The position numbers were made by a program, and so were the translations under genes. The notes below the pieces were generated by a model. It searched no databases and was not told the DNA's origin. It was given only the letters and a program-made list of their open reading frames with translations. Positions 10,331 to 17,857 of a DNA stretch of 64,000 nt are shown here, piece after piece (positions within the stretch are counted from its first letter, which is position 1; the number at the start of each line of letters is the position of its first letter). Source of the DNA: REEB95 sp035934235 (GTDB lineage: Bacteria > Pseudomonadota > Alphaproteobacteria > ATCC43930 > CGMCC-115725); NCBI GenBank assembly GCA_035934235.1, contig DASYYB010000008.1:3723-67722 (forward strand), given 5' to 3'.

Positions 10331-11484
10331 GCGGTTCCCGCGAACAGATGCGCATAGGCTTCGACCATACGGGCGAACGGGAAGACGGCCGTGACGTGGG
10401 CGCGGTTGATCCGGCCGAGCGCATGCCGGCGGCCGGCATCGGCAACCAACGCCGCCAGCGCCGTTGCCAGCGTCGTTTCGCCGCGTGGCACCACGAAGGC
10501 GCGGTTGGCGGGCGCGACCATGTGCTTGACGTCGCCGACTTCGACTGCGGCGATCGGCAAGCCTGCGGCCATCGCTTCGAGCACCGTCATCGGCATCTGC
10601 TCGGTATCGGATGACAACGCGAAGACATCGAAGAATGCGAGCACGCGTTGGGGCTCGCGCACCGCGCCCAGAAAACGCACCCGATCGGCAATGCCGAGGC
10701 GCTGGGCCATTGCTTCGAGCATCGGCCGTTCGCTGCCGTCGCCGGCGATCACCAGGCGCGTTGCACGGTTGTCGAGCCGCGCGAAGGCGTTCAGCAGACG
10801 GCCGAGGTTTTTCTCTGGCCGCAACGGCGCGACGGTGCCGATGACGATTTCGTTTTCGCCACGCTGAAACGGCGGCGCGCCGACAGCGGATTGGCGAAAA
10901 TTGTCGACCTCGATCCCGTTCGGTAGATAAAGCACCCGCGATTCCGGCAAACGCCAACGCTGCAACGCGATCGCCTCGAGCGAATGCGACGGCACGATCA
11001 CCGCTTCGGTGCGCGCCAGCGCCACGCGACGCAGAGCGCCGCGGCGCCATAGCGGCCGCTCGGCTTCGTCGGGGCCGAACCCGTCTTCGAAATGACAATG
11101 GCGTGCGCCGACGCGCATGCGGTTCGCCATCGCCCATTCGATGGCGCCCCAATTGTAGGTCGCGAGCAAATCGGGCGCCGTGGCGTGGATGCGGCCGGCG
11201 TTGACCTTGAGCCGCGCCAACAGGTTGCCGTGCGGCACCGCCTGTTCGACGGTGACTGCGGCCGCCGGGTCGATCCGTTCGCGGTAGCTGACGTCACCGT
11301 TGAGACTCAGGATGGTGTGGCGGAAGCGCGGGCCGAGCGCGTTGATGATGCGCGCCAGCCGGACCTGGATGCCGCCGACGCCGAAGCCCGGCAGCACATG
11401 CATGACATGGCGCGATGGCGCGGGCAGGGGCGCGTCGGCCGCGTCGCGCCAATCCGGCCGGACTATCGTCAGGGGGTGCGCCAT
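10327..11484 (-). CDS. Glycosyltransferase family 4 protein (PEP-CTERM/EpsH-associated type)
   Basis: Retaining GT-B glycosyltransferase, probably adding a sugar to a lipid-linked exopolysaccharide precursor at the inner membrane. 385 residues. The N-terminal domain has HVLPGFGVGGIQVRL, typical of sugar transferases in EpsH/XrtA clusters. The C-terminal domain has IGTVAPLRPEKNLGRLLNAF, LVIAGDGSERPMLE, and the E-x7-E nucleotide-sugar region EQMPMTVLEAMAAGLPI. It is first in a two-gene leftward operon with the FemAB gene. Just upstream lies a terminator in the same orientation that insulates it from whatever is transcribed further right. Donor and acceptor are unknown. Confidence 0.9.
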   Translation of the reverse strand: MAHPLTIVRPDWRDAADAPLPAPSRHVMHVLPGFGVGGIQVRLARIINALGPRFRHTILSLNGDVSYRERIDPAAAVTVEQAVPHGNLLARLKVNAGRIHATAPDLLATYNWGAIEWAMANRMRVGARHCHFEDGFGPDEAERPLWRRGALRRVALARTEAVIVPSHSLEAIALQRWRLPESRVLYLPNGIEVDNFRQSAVGAPPFQRGENEIVIGTVAPLRPEKNLGRLLNAFARLDNRATRLVIAGDGSERPMLEAMAQRLGIADRVRFLGAVREPQRVLAFFDVFALSSDTEQMPMTVLEAMAAGLPIAAVEVGDVKHMVAPANRAFVVPRGETTLATALAALVADAGRRHALGRINRAHVTAVFPFARMVEAYAHLFAGTA

Positions 11485-11542
11485 GCGCCGGATGGTGACG
11501 GAAAATGGCTAAAGAACCGATAGCGGCGGGGTGCGCATCGGC

Positions 11543-11574
11543 CAAAAAAAGCGGCGGATCCTTGCGGATCCGCC
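11543..11574 (-). terminator. Leftward intrinsic terminator 1
   Basis: Stem GGCGGATCC (11553-11561) / GGATCCGCC (11566-11574) with a 4-nt loop. Reading leftward it is followed by GC then seven T (A-run 11544-11550 on the plus strand), a classical intrinsic terminator. It lies 60 bp before the glycosyltransferase start, so it ends a transcript coming from the right. Confidence 0.85.
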
Positions 11575-11784
11575 GTCAAGTCGTCCGCCAACTGAGGTCT
11601 CATTCGGGAGACATCGCGGGGGCGGATCCCTGCTTTTTACGTGCGTCGGTCCCGAACGGCCCGGTTTGTGCGGACTTGCCTAGAGCGTTGCAAGGGGCGG
11701 GCCACATTGAGAAAGTCGTTATTCCTCAATGATGTAGTAGATTTCGGTGCCATGAGTCCGGGCGCTGGCGTCAAGTGCGCCGAC
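11575..11784 (-). other. Segment between two leftward terminators, possible small RNA locus
   Basis: About 210 bp with no well-supported gene, bracketed by two intrinsic terminators pointing the same way. A terminator at each end implies a separate leftward transcript starting inside. In one minus-strand frame the 3' part of a short open frame ends EIYYIIEE, but it has no start signal and runs back through the right-hand terminator. A small RNA is the simplest idea; no RNA family was recognised. Confidence 0.35.
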
Positions 11785-11820
11785 GAAAAAAAGAGCCCGC
11801 GGCGGATGCCGGGGCTCTTT
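11785..11820 (-). terminator. Leftward intrinsic terminator 2
   Basis: Stem AAAGAGCCC (11790-11798) / GGGCTCTTT (11812-11820) with a 13-nt loop; reading leftward the stem runs into a T-tract (plus-strand A-run 11786-11792). It most likely ends the transcript of the 99-residue gene at 11930..12229. Confidence 0.85.
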
Positions 11821-11929
11821 CAGTTGGGGGGCTGATCGCTCCGGTGATGCCGGAGTAAAACAGCGCACGCCTAAAATGATGTCGTATGGTTAATAAAACG
11901 TTTACGTGCCGCCATCGTTCGGCGTCGGC

Positions 11930-12229
11930 TCAGACTTCGCCGAGGTATTTGCGCGCGAAGCGCAACAGCTCAAGATCGCTCGTTTGCTTGGCGACGGTCT
12001 GGATTTCGTGGAAATAGGCGCGCAAGCCAGCCTGGTCGATCCGGCACGACAGCCAGCCGACGAATTGATCGGGTGTGCGAACCCACGCGGGCAAGGGGTC
12101 CAGCGCATTGTCGAACGGCAGGACGCTCTGCATGATGCGCCAGCGGCGTTGCGACAGAATTTCCGCAGATTCGTCGCCAGTGCCTGGCGTCCAACCCGGA
12201 CGCGCATAAGCATGCGTGCGTCGGACCAT
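11930..12229 (-). CDS. Hypothetical protein, 99 residues
   Basis: Function not recognised. ATG 12229 is preceded by a purine-rich AGGAGAGAAGAGAGA site, stronger support than the longer open frame (to 12310). The protein is soluble-looking, begins MVRRTHAYARPGWTPG, contains several Trp and aromatic residues (RRWRIM, AWVRTPDQFVGWL) and ends in a helical ELLRFARKYLGEV. No membrane segment or signal peptide. It is a single-gene unit: a leftward terminator follows about 110 bp downstream and AT-rich DNA lies upstream. The good ribosome site, terminator and coding-like composition support a real gene. Confidence 0.65.
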   Translation of the reverse strand: MVRRTHAYARPGWTPGTGDESAEILSQRRWRIMQSVLPFDNALDPLPAWVRTPDQFVGWLSCRIDQAGLRAYFHEIQTVAKQTSDLELLRFARKYLGEV

Positions 12230-12704
12230 ATTCTCTCTTCTCTCCTCGGGCTCTTTTATTCGTGCAGAATTCTTGGCAACCAAAATACGTACGAGGTCCG
12301 GAACGCACAATCATAAAAGGTCATTAAAATGCAAGAAATTACAGTTAATTTCTCTAGTTATAGTTAAGTAAAAGCGCCGGTGGACCGAACACGCACGAGG
12401 TGCCGCGCACATAACATTAATGGCTGAAAACAGCGATATTTCGAGGGTGTGATCCGAAAGAGCCGTACGACCGACGTCGCCATTATCGTCGTGCGCCGGC
12501 GGTGGATGTAAAATCTGCCGACAAGCTATTGATATTAATCATATATTTGTCTCGTTAAGCTTGTATTCACTGTGAAAAAGGGATTACCTCAACGGCGAAG
12601 CTCGCGCTCGCAATCGTCGCCAGAATGGCCGGTAGAACGCCCAACGCGCTCCCGTCGAACGGGGCGGTCGTCGAGACGGGCAAAAAGAAAAACCGGGAAG
12701 ACCG
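12230..12704. other. AT-rich intergenic region
   Basis: 475 bp with no supported gene, clearly more AT-rich than its flanks. It must carry the leftward promoter of the 99-residue gene and the rightward promoter of the methyltransferase. Near the right end, ACAAGCT (12521-12527) and AGCTTGT (12558-12564) form an inverted repeat across a 30-bp AT-rich spacer, a possible operator. Confidence 0.5.
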
Positions 12705-13457
12705 ATGTCGTCGTTGTCGCAATGTCTCAAGCATCGCTATTTCGGCCGTTACCTGCACCCCTATACGGTCCTGCGCCGCCGCATCGAGGACTTGTTGGCG
12801 CCTGACGCCACCGTGCTCGATGCCGGTTGCGGCCGCAGCGCGCCGACGCTGGCGCATTTCCGCGGCCGCGCCCGGCGCCTCATCGGCGTTGACCAAGTCG
12901 CATTCGCCGGCACCCCAAACGATCTCGAATTGCGCCAGCGCGATCTCGCCGATACCGGCGTCGCTGCGGACTCTGTGGATCTGATGTACAGCCAGGCGGT
13001 GCTCGAACACGTCACCGATCCCGACGCCGTCTTTGCCGAGATTGCGCGACTGCTGGCGCCGGGCGGCCGTTATATCGGGCTCACTGCCAACAAGTGGGAC
13101 TATGCCTCGCTGGCGGCGCGGATCGTTCCGAACCGCTTTCATCCGTGGATCGTGCGCCGCACCGAAGGCCGCGCCGAAGAGGATGTTTTTCCGACGGCGT
13201 ATCGGGTCAATACACGGCGCGACGTTGCGCATTTCGCGGCGCGTCATGGCCTCGAGATCGCCGAGTTTCGTTATCTCGGCCAGTATCCCAGCTATTTTAT
13301 GTTCAACGGCGTGCTGTTTTTGATCGCGACTGCCTACCAGAAGCTGCTCGAGCGGGTCGCGCCGTTGCACTGCCTCCAGGGCTGGATCTTCTTCGTGCTG
13401 CGCAAGCCCGTGACCGCCGCCGAGCACTCCACGGTTGCCGCCCGTCCCGCGGCCTGA
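12705..13457 (+). CDS. Class I SAM-dependent methyltransferase
   Basis: Small-molecule methyltransferase of the Methyltransf_11 type; acceptor unknown. 250 residues. SAM motif I is VLDAGCGRSAPTL near 37-49, the acidic loop is GVDQ, motif IV covers VDLMYSQAVLEHVTDP, and the post-motif region LLAPGGRYIGLTAN follows. The C-terminal part is hydrophobic (YFMFNGVLFLIATAY), suggesting membrane association or a lipid-like substrate. ATG 12705 has GGGAAG upstream. Proximity to glycosyltransferase, FemAB and FkbM genes suggests a role in surface glycan or lipid modification; this is inference. Confidence 0.85.
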   Translation: MSSLSQCLKHRYFGRYLHPYTVLRRRIEDLLAPDATVLDAGCGRSAPTLAHFRGRARRLIGVDQVAFAGTPNDLELRQRDLADTGVAADSVDLMYSQAVLEHVTDPDAVFAEIARLLAPGGRYIGLTANKWDYASLAARIVPNRFHPWIVRRTEGRAEEDVFPTAYRVNTRRDVAHFAARHGLEIAEFRYLGQYPSYFMFNGVLFLIATAYQKLLERVAPLHCLQGWIFFVLRKPVTAAEHSTVAARPAA

Positions 13458-13547
13458 TCGCCGTTCTTTTTCTCGCGCTGCATTTTAGGGAACGGTGCCG
13501 CGCCGCTGCCGTTATCTGGCCAGTGTTATTATGTGGAGGCCGGACGG

Positions 13548-14144
13548 ATGCGGATTGCGACGATAGTGGCATTGGCGTTTTTATTGGCAGCATGCACGAC
13601 GGAGCGGCAGACGGAGCCGCAGCGCACGGCAACCGAAGAGATGTTGATCTCCAGCGCGGCGGACCGGGCGGTCGACGATCTCAAACTCGACGTCCGCGGC
13701 AAGGCCGTTTTCGTCGACGCGTCGAACTACAAAGGTCTTGATGCCGAATACACCGTCGCTGCCGTCCACACGCAAATGTTGAAGAATGGCGCGCGGCTGG
13801 TCGCAGACCGCAAGGCAGCCGATCTCGTGATTGAGATGCGCAACGGCGCGCAGTCGATCGATCAGAAAGAATTCTTGGTCGGTATTCCGACGTTTGACGT
13901 GCCGATCCCGTTCGCCGGAAGCTTCACATTCCCGAAGATCGCGCTTTACGACCGCGCGGAAGATGTCGGCGTATCGAAATTGACGGTTGCCGATTACGGC
14001 GGCTCGAACGGTGCTTTAATCGGATCGAGCGGGCCGGTTTACGGCTTCGCGCACGACAGGCACTACAAAATCTTGGTCTTCATCGGCTGGAGCAACCAGG
14101 ATTTCCATCCCGACGAGGACGCCGGGACGACGAAAGGCAACTGA
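13548..14144 (+). CDS. Putative outer-membrane lipoprotein, unknown function
   Basis: 198 residues. The start at ATG 13548 has GGAGG upstream and gives a compact lipoprotein signal peptide MRIATIVALAFLLAAC with lipobox LAAC (Cys16). The mature part has a predicted alpha/beta region with a VDASNYKGLDAEYTVAAV segment, an ADLVIEMRNGAQSID segment and a long C-terminal beta-like half. No catalytic motif was recognised. No Asp follows the lipidated Cys (CTT), so sorting to the outer membrane is expected. It is probably monocistronic and convergent with the histidine kinase, nine bases away. Confidence 0.8.
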   Translation: MRIATIVALAFLLAACTTERQTEPQRTATEEMLISSAADRAVDDLKLDVRGKAVFVDASNYKGLDAEYTVAAVHTQMLKNGARLVADRKAADLVIEMRNGAQSIDQKEFLVGIPTFDVPIPFAGSFTFPKIALYDRAEDVGVSKLTVADYGGSNGALIGSSGPVYGFAHDRHYKILVFIGWSNQDFHPDEDAGTTKGN

Positions 14145-14152
14145 CGACGCCG

Positions 14153-15964
14153 TTAGGCGGCGCGTCGCTGACACTCGAATTCGATGGCGACGGTGGTGCC
14201 CTCGTTGACGGCGCTGGTGATCGAGAACCGGCCACCGAGCAATTCGACAAGATGCTTGGTCAGCGGCAAACCGAGACCGGCGCCGTCGTATTTGCGGGCG
14301 ATGCTGTTGTCGAGTTGTTCGAACGGCCGCAAGGCCGCCGGAATGTCCTCTTCGGCCATACCGATGCCAGTATCCTTGACCTCGATCACCATGTGTCGGG
14401 CCGTCTTGCGCGCCGACACCGTGACGGATCCGCCGGCGGGCGTGAACTTCAAGGCGTTGGAGACCAGATTGATCAGGATCTGACGGAGGCGCGTCTCGTC
14501 GCCCATAACCGGCGGCAGATCGGGATCGAGCCGCGTATCGAAGCTGACCTTGGCGCGTTCGGCCTGGGCGCGGACGATGCGATCGACTTCGGAAACGATG
14601 GCGGCCACATCGAGCGGCTTGTGCCCGACCTTGAGGGCGTTGGCTTCGGCCTTGCTGAGATCGAGGATGTCGTTGACGATTTCGAGCAGGTGAGCGCCGG
14701 CGCCGCGGATGTCATGGGCATATTCGCGATACCGCTGCTGGAGCGGGCCGAGCATCGCGGTTTCGATGATCTCGGAAAAGCCGATGATGGCGTTGAGCGG
14801 CGTACGCAGCTCGTGACTCATGTTGGCGAGAAAACGCGATTTCGCCTGCGTCATCGCCTCCGCACGGGCGCGGGCCTCGGTCGCGCGGTTGGTTTCAAGC
14901 CGTGCTTCCGCAAGGTTGACGTACGAAGCGAAGTGCCGCAGCGCAAGGACCGTGAGCAGGGTGACCATGCCGAGAATGACCATCAGTGCGATGACGATGC
15001 CGATGAGTTCGTTGCGCCACTGGGCATAGGCGCGCTTGTCCGTCATGATCACGTTGACAGCCAGCGGGAAATTCGTGAGCGCGTGGGTCGCAATGAAAAG
15101 CGGCTCGCCGCCAAGCTTGCCGGTGCCATGCGTGACGTCGGACGCGCTTTGCGCGAGGACCTGTGTGAACGCGAGCTCTGACGCGAGATTTTTGCCGACG
15201 GCCGGAATCGACGGATAGCGCACGAGCAGCAACCCGTCGCGCCGGAACAGCGCCACGCCCGTGCCTGGCCCGAGATAGATGTCGCGATAGAGACTGGTGA
15301 AATAATCGAGCGGGATCGTGCCGGTGATTATGCCGGCGAACGATCCATCGGGCGCCTCCAGGCGCTGTACCAGCAGGACCGCGTGCATATCGATGGTTTG
15401 AAATTTGACGGGCTCGCTAATGAATTTGACCGGCGTCGGGTTGTCGCGGGCGCGTTGGAAGTATTGGCGAAACGACACGTCCAGATTCGGTGGCGCGGCG
15501 GAGTCAGATGAATTGACCAGTCGGCCGCGTGCATCGAAAATCGTGATGTCCGCAAGTTGTGGCATGTTGCCCCATTCGGCGCGCAGCAGGTCGTGGACGT
15601 CCGCGCCGCCATAGAGGCTGCCGATGGTCTTGGCGCTCGCCGCGCCTTTCTTGTGCACGAGTAGATTGAGCGTGTCCCTCAAGGTTAGATCGACGGAATC
15701 AAGCGCCTGCTCCGTCTGTTCGGCCAGGACAATGTCGAGGCTCGAAAGAGTCTGTCGCGTCCGCGTGGTCGCCTCGTCGTAGAGGTGAACCAGCAACATC
15801 ACGGCGATGAGGGCAATCGCCGCTCCAATGACGATGCTGGTCGCGACGAGAAATGTCGTCGGTCGCACCAAGGCGGTGGGCCGGTCGGAATCGACAGACG
15901 TTGACGGTAGTGCGGTCGGTTTCGGATCCGCCATCGGCATGCGCCCGTAGGAGAAGCCTCCCAT
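14153..15964 (-). CDS. Membrane sensor histidine kinase with periplasmic Cache-like domain
   Basis: Two-component sensor; the stimulus is unknown. 603 residues; Met9 and Met11 are alternative starts. One membrane segment at about 38-60, a roughly 260-residue periplasmic domain of double-Cache type (61-319), and a second membrane helix at 320-342. Then a short coiled coil, the HisKA box FLANMSHELRTPLNAIIGFSE with phospho-His H384, and an HATPase_c domain with N-box ILINLVSNALKFT, G1 DTGIGM (531-536) and GAGLGLPLTKHLVELLGG. No response regulator is adjacent, so it is an orphan. The catalytic core resembles the REC-kinase at 58337..59524 closely in the H-box region. Confidence 0.93.
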   Translation of the reverse strand: MGGFSYGRMPMADPKPTALPSTSVDSDRPTALVRPTTFLVATSIVIGAAIALIAVMLLVHLYDEATTRTRQTLSSLDIVLAEQTEQALDSVDLTLRDTLNLLVHKKGAASAKTIGSLYGGADVHDLLRAEWGNMPQLADITIFDARGRLVNSSDSAAPPNLDVSFRQYFQRARDNPTPVKFISEPVKFQTIDMHAVLLVQRLEAPDGSFAGIITGTIPLDYFTSLYRDIYLGPGTGVALFRRDGLLLVRYPSIPAVGKNLASELAFTQVLAQSASDVTHGTGKLGGEPLFIATHALTNFPLAVNVIMTDKRAYAQWRNELIGIVIALMVILGMVTLLTVLALRHFASYVNLAEARLETNRATEARARAEAMTQAKSRFLANMSHELRTPLNAIIGFSEIIETAMLGPLQQRYREYAHDIRGAGAHLLEIVNDILDLSKAEANALKVGHKPLDVAAIVSEVDRIVRAQAERAKVSFDTRLDPDLPPVMGDETRLRQILINLVSNALKFTPAGGSVTVSARKTARHMVIEVKDTGIGMAEEDIPAALRPFEQLDNSIARKYDGAGLGLPLTKHLVELLGGRFSITSAVNEGTTVAIEFECQRRAA

Positions 15965-16029
15965 TAAAGGGTCGACGGACTGAGAAATTTCTTAAAATCG
16001 CGCAACGTCGCCGTTCTGGCCCGGATAGG

Positions 16030-16290
16030 GTTAGCAAGCGGTTAACAGATGTCGCGCCCTGGGCGTATTGCTCGGCGACCGTGGCGCTGCCGCAAATGGT
16101 CAGCGAACAGGCGCCGGGGTGGTGGCGTAGTCCAAAATATCGCGTCGCGAAGCCGCCCATCGACAGACCGATGACATGCGCCTGGTCGACGGTGAGACGA
16201 TCCGCGCGGCGGCAATGTCGTCGACCGCGCGCTCGATCGAATATCGCGCGACATCTTCTGGCACGGAAAGATCACGGCAAAGCTCGCAGA
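16030..16290 (-). pseudogene. Relic of an alpha/beta hydrolase
   Basis: Two minus-strand frames together read like the middle of an alpha/beta hydrolase. The first gives VPEDVARYSIERAVDDIAA (about 16258-16205). After a frame change it continues VDQAHVIGLSMGGFATRYFG and then LRHHPGACSLTICGSA. GLSMGG is the nucleophile elbow with the catalytic Ser. In intact relatives about ten residues lie between DDIAA and the HVIGLSMGG strand; here they are shortened and the frame shifts. After CGSA the text jumps to AEQYAQGATSV, consistent with an internal deletion. No intact start or C-terminal His region is present. It lies in the 346-bp gap between the kinase and FkbM genes. Confidence 0.75.
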
Positions 16291-16310
16291 TCGAGTGATA
16301 GCAAGCGACG

Positions 16311-17099
16311 ATGCGCAGCTTGTTTACGCTCGCAGCGACGCCGGCACGACCGAAGGCAAACGAGCGGCAAGAGGCGCTTGGGCTCGGCGCGTGGATCAAA
16401 CAGGCATTGCGACCGATCAAGGGCCGCTGGATGCCGCGGCCGGCGCCCTCGTGGCGGATTGCTGCCGCCGTATTAAAGCGTCGCGGCTTTCAGCCGCGCA
16501 CCGTCTTCGATATCGGCGTCGCGTTCGGTACCTTCGACCTTTATCGCGAATTCCCGGACGCGTTTTACTATCTGGTCGACCCGACGCAGGAATCTCTGCC
16601 CTACATGCACCAGTTGTCTCGGCAACTCGAGTGCGAAGTGCTCAACGTCGCGCTCGCCGATCACGACGGCCAACTCGAAATCGAGGTTCGCGCCGACATT
16701 CTGGGTTCGACCTTTTTCGAAGAGGTCGGGCCGCGTGCGATGCTGCGGCGCGAGACTGTCGCCGTGCGCCGCTTCGACACCCTCGTCGGCGCGTTCGAGC
16801 GGCCGGCTTTGGCAAAGATCGACGTGCAGGGTTCGGAACTGACGGTGTTGAAAGGGATGGGCGAGCGGATCCACGAAGTCGACGCCATTGTCGTCGAAAC
16901 CAGCACGTTGGCGACGATCAAAGGTGGGCCGGAATTCTACAATGTGATCGCCTATTTGAAATCGCGCGGTTTCGTCGTGTTCGATATTGTTGGCACCGGG
17001 CGGCGGCCATTGGACGGCGCGTTGGCGCAGCTCGACGTGCTGTTTGTACCGGATGATTCGCCGCTCCGCGCCGACCGACGCTGGGTCGATCGGGCCTGA
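16311..17099 (+). CDS. FkbM family methyltransferase
   Basis: SAM-dependent O-methyltransferase of the FkbM type, commonly modifying sugars or polyketide-like products. 262 residues. The SAM-binding region is VFDIGVAFGTFDLYREFP, followed by the FkbM hallmarks VDPTQES, VLNVALADHDGQLEI, the LAKIDVQGSELTVLKG block and a C-terminal IVVETSTLATIKGGPEFYNV. ATG 16311 lies just inside the border of the decayed hydrolase and has only a weak ribosome site, so the first about 25 residues are uncertain. It ends convergently with the PH-domain gene. The target is unknown; a glycan role is suggested by context. Confidence 0.88.
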   Translation: MRSLFTLAATPARPKANERQEALGLGAWIKQALRPIKGRWMPRPAPSWRIAAAVLKRRGFQPRTVFDIGVAFGTFDLYREFPDAFYYLVDPTQESLPYMHQLSRQLECEVLNVALADHDGQLEIEVRADILGSTFFEEVGPRAMLRRETVAVRRFDTLVGAFERPALAKIDVQGSELTVLKGMGERIHEVDAIVVETSTLATIKGGPEFYNVIAYLKSRGFVVFDIVGTGRRPLDGALAQLDVLFVPDDSPLRADRRWVDRA

Positions 17100-17104
17100 G
17101 ACGT

Positions 17105-17572
17105 TCAGCGCGCTGTCACCTGATTGCGGAAATCGAGCGGTGCGGCGATCTTGCGGAACGGCTCGATGCTCGATCCGGTGCCGCGCACGATGATGTCGCC
17201 GTAGCCAAGCAGCCGTCCGGCGAGCGATTGGTCGACGTCGACGGTTTCGACCTTGTCCATGTTCATCTCGATGGTGTGACGCCGGATCAGGCCGCGCTTG
17301 AAGATGACACGTCGGTCTGTGACCGCAATCTCGGTCGTCCAGCGCCGCACCGCCGCGGCCAGCAACGTCAGCAGGCTCGCCAGCATTACAAGATCGAGCG
17401 CGACTAAAAAATAGGGCACGAGATTGCCGAACTGATTGGCAGCGATGATCGCGACGGATAGCGCGACGGCGATCGCAAACAGGACGAGGCCAGGAAAATA
17501 GACGATCCAGTGCAATCGCCCGACATAGCGCAGTGTCTCGCCCGGCTGGAGAATCCGCTGGAGATAGCTCAT
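17105..17572 (-). CDS. PH domain-containing membrane protein (bPH2/YdbT-like)
   Basis: 155 residues. Two adjacent membrane segments at about 25-48 and 52-75 are followed by a bacterial PH-like domain with the conserved ITDRR-type strand (EIAVTDRRVIFKRGLIRRHT), the MDKVETVDVDQSL segment and the DIIVRGTG turn. Such proteins sit in the inner membrane; their role is unclear. ATG 17572 is preceded by the left copy of the tRNA-Lys repeat about 20 bp away, so the mobile element was inserted directly upstream and any native promoter may have been replaced. Confidence 0.88.
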   Translation of the reverse strand: MSYLQRILQPGETLRYVGRLHWIVYFPGLVLFAIAVALSVAIIAANQFGNLVPYFLVALDLVMLASLLTLLAAAVRRWTTEIAVTDRRVIFKRGLIRRHTIEMNMDKVETVDVDQSLAGRLLGYGDIIVRGTGSSIEPFRKIAAPLDFRNQVTAR

Positions 17573-17593
17573 GCGCGCGACAAGTCGGGAAAA

Positions 17594-17639
17594 TTGGTGA
17601 GCCCGCCGGGATTCGAACCCGGGACCCCATGATTAAAAG
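17594..17639. repeat. attL: 46-bp copy of the tRNA-Lys 3' half
   Basis: Identical over 46 bp to 19338..19383. It contains the anticodon-stem 3' side, the T arm, acceptor 3' strand and CCA end of tRNA-Lys, then breaks off at AAAAG into unrelated AT-rich DNA. It has no 5' half and cannot make a tRNA. This is the classic distal attachment-site duplicate left by integration at a tRNA 3' end. Confidence 0.95.
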
Positions 17640-17650
17640 CCAACACAATA

Positions 17651-17677
17651 AATTGATATTTCTCAATCATATCAATT
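17651..17677. repeat. 9-bp inverted repeat near attL
   Basis: AATTGATAT (17651-17659) and ATATCAATT (17669-17677) are perfect inverted copies with a 9-bp spacer, 12 bp inside the left attachment repeat. Position and symmetry suggest a protein-binding site such as a recombination directionality factor site. Confidence 0.6.
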
Positions 17678-17701
17678 AGTTATGTTTTTCTGCCCTTCGC
17701 C

Positions 17702-17719
17702 GGGTGCCATATGGGTGCC
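17702..17719 (+). repeat. Phased heptamer pair, left arm-type site
   Basis: GGGTGCC-ATAT-GGGTGCC: two identical heptamers spaced 11 bp start to start (one helical turn), 62 bp inside attL. The same arrangement occurs inverted at 19275..19292 and with single changes at 19175..19192. It resembles arm-type sites bound by the N-terminal domain of tyrosine integrases. Confidence 0.65.
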
Positions 17720-17804
17720 GAGGCGAATTTGAGTGTTTCCGGGCGACTTTAAGCCAGTTGCAAGATTCGAAACTTAGTCAGAATTGCAATCACCCTAGGC
17801 GTGG

Positions 17805-17843
17805 AAGTGGTGGCGAGGTTGGCGTTCAGCCTCGCCACCACTT
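17805..17843 (-). terminator. 14-bp hairpin after the ParB-like gene
   Basis: Perfect 14-bp stem AAGTGGTGGCGAGG (17805-17818) / CCTCGCCACCACTT (17830-17843), loop 11 nt, located 15 bp beyond the stop of the leftward ParB-like gene. No T-run follows on the leftward strand, so it could be a transcript-end stabiliser instead of an intrinsic terminator. Confidence 0.6.
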
Positions 17844-17857
17844 GAGTCAGTGGCCAA

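Noticed and set aside
11700..11784. Minus-strand tail ending THGTEIYYIIEE that looks cupin-like
   Set aside because: No start codon or ribosome site, and the frame runs back through an intrinsic terminator; too short to call a relic.
12567..13427. 286-codon frame antisense to the methyltransferase
   Set aside because: The plus-strand methyltransferase has SAM motifs and a ribosome site; the antisense frame has neither.
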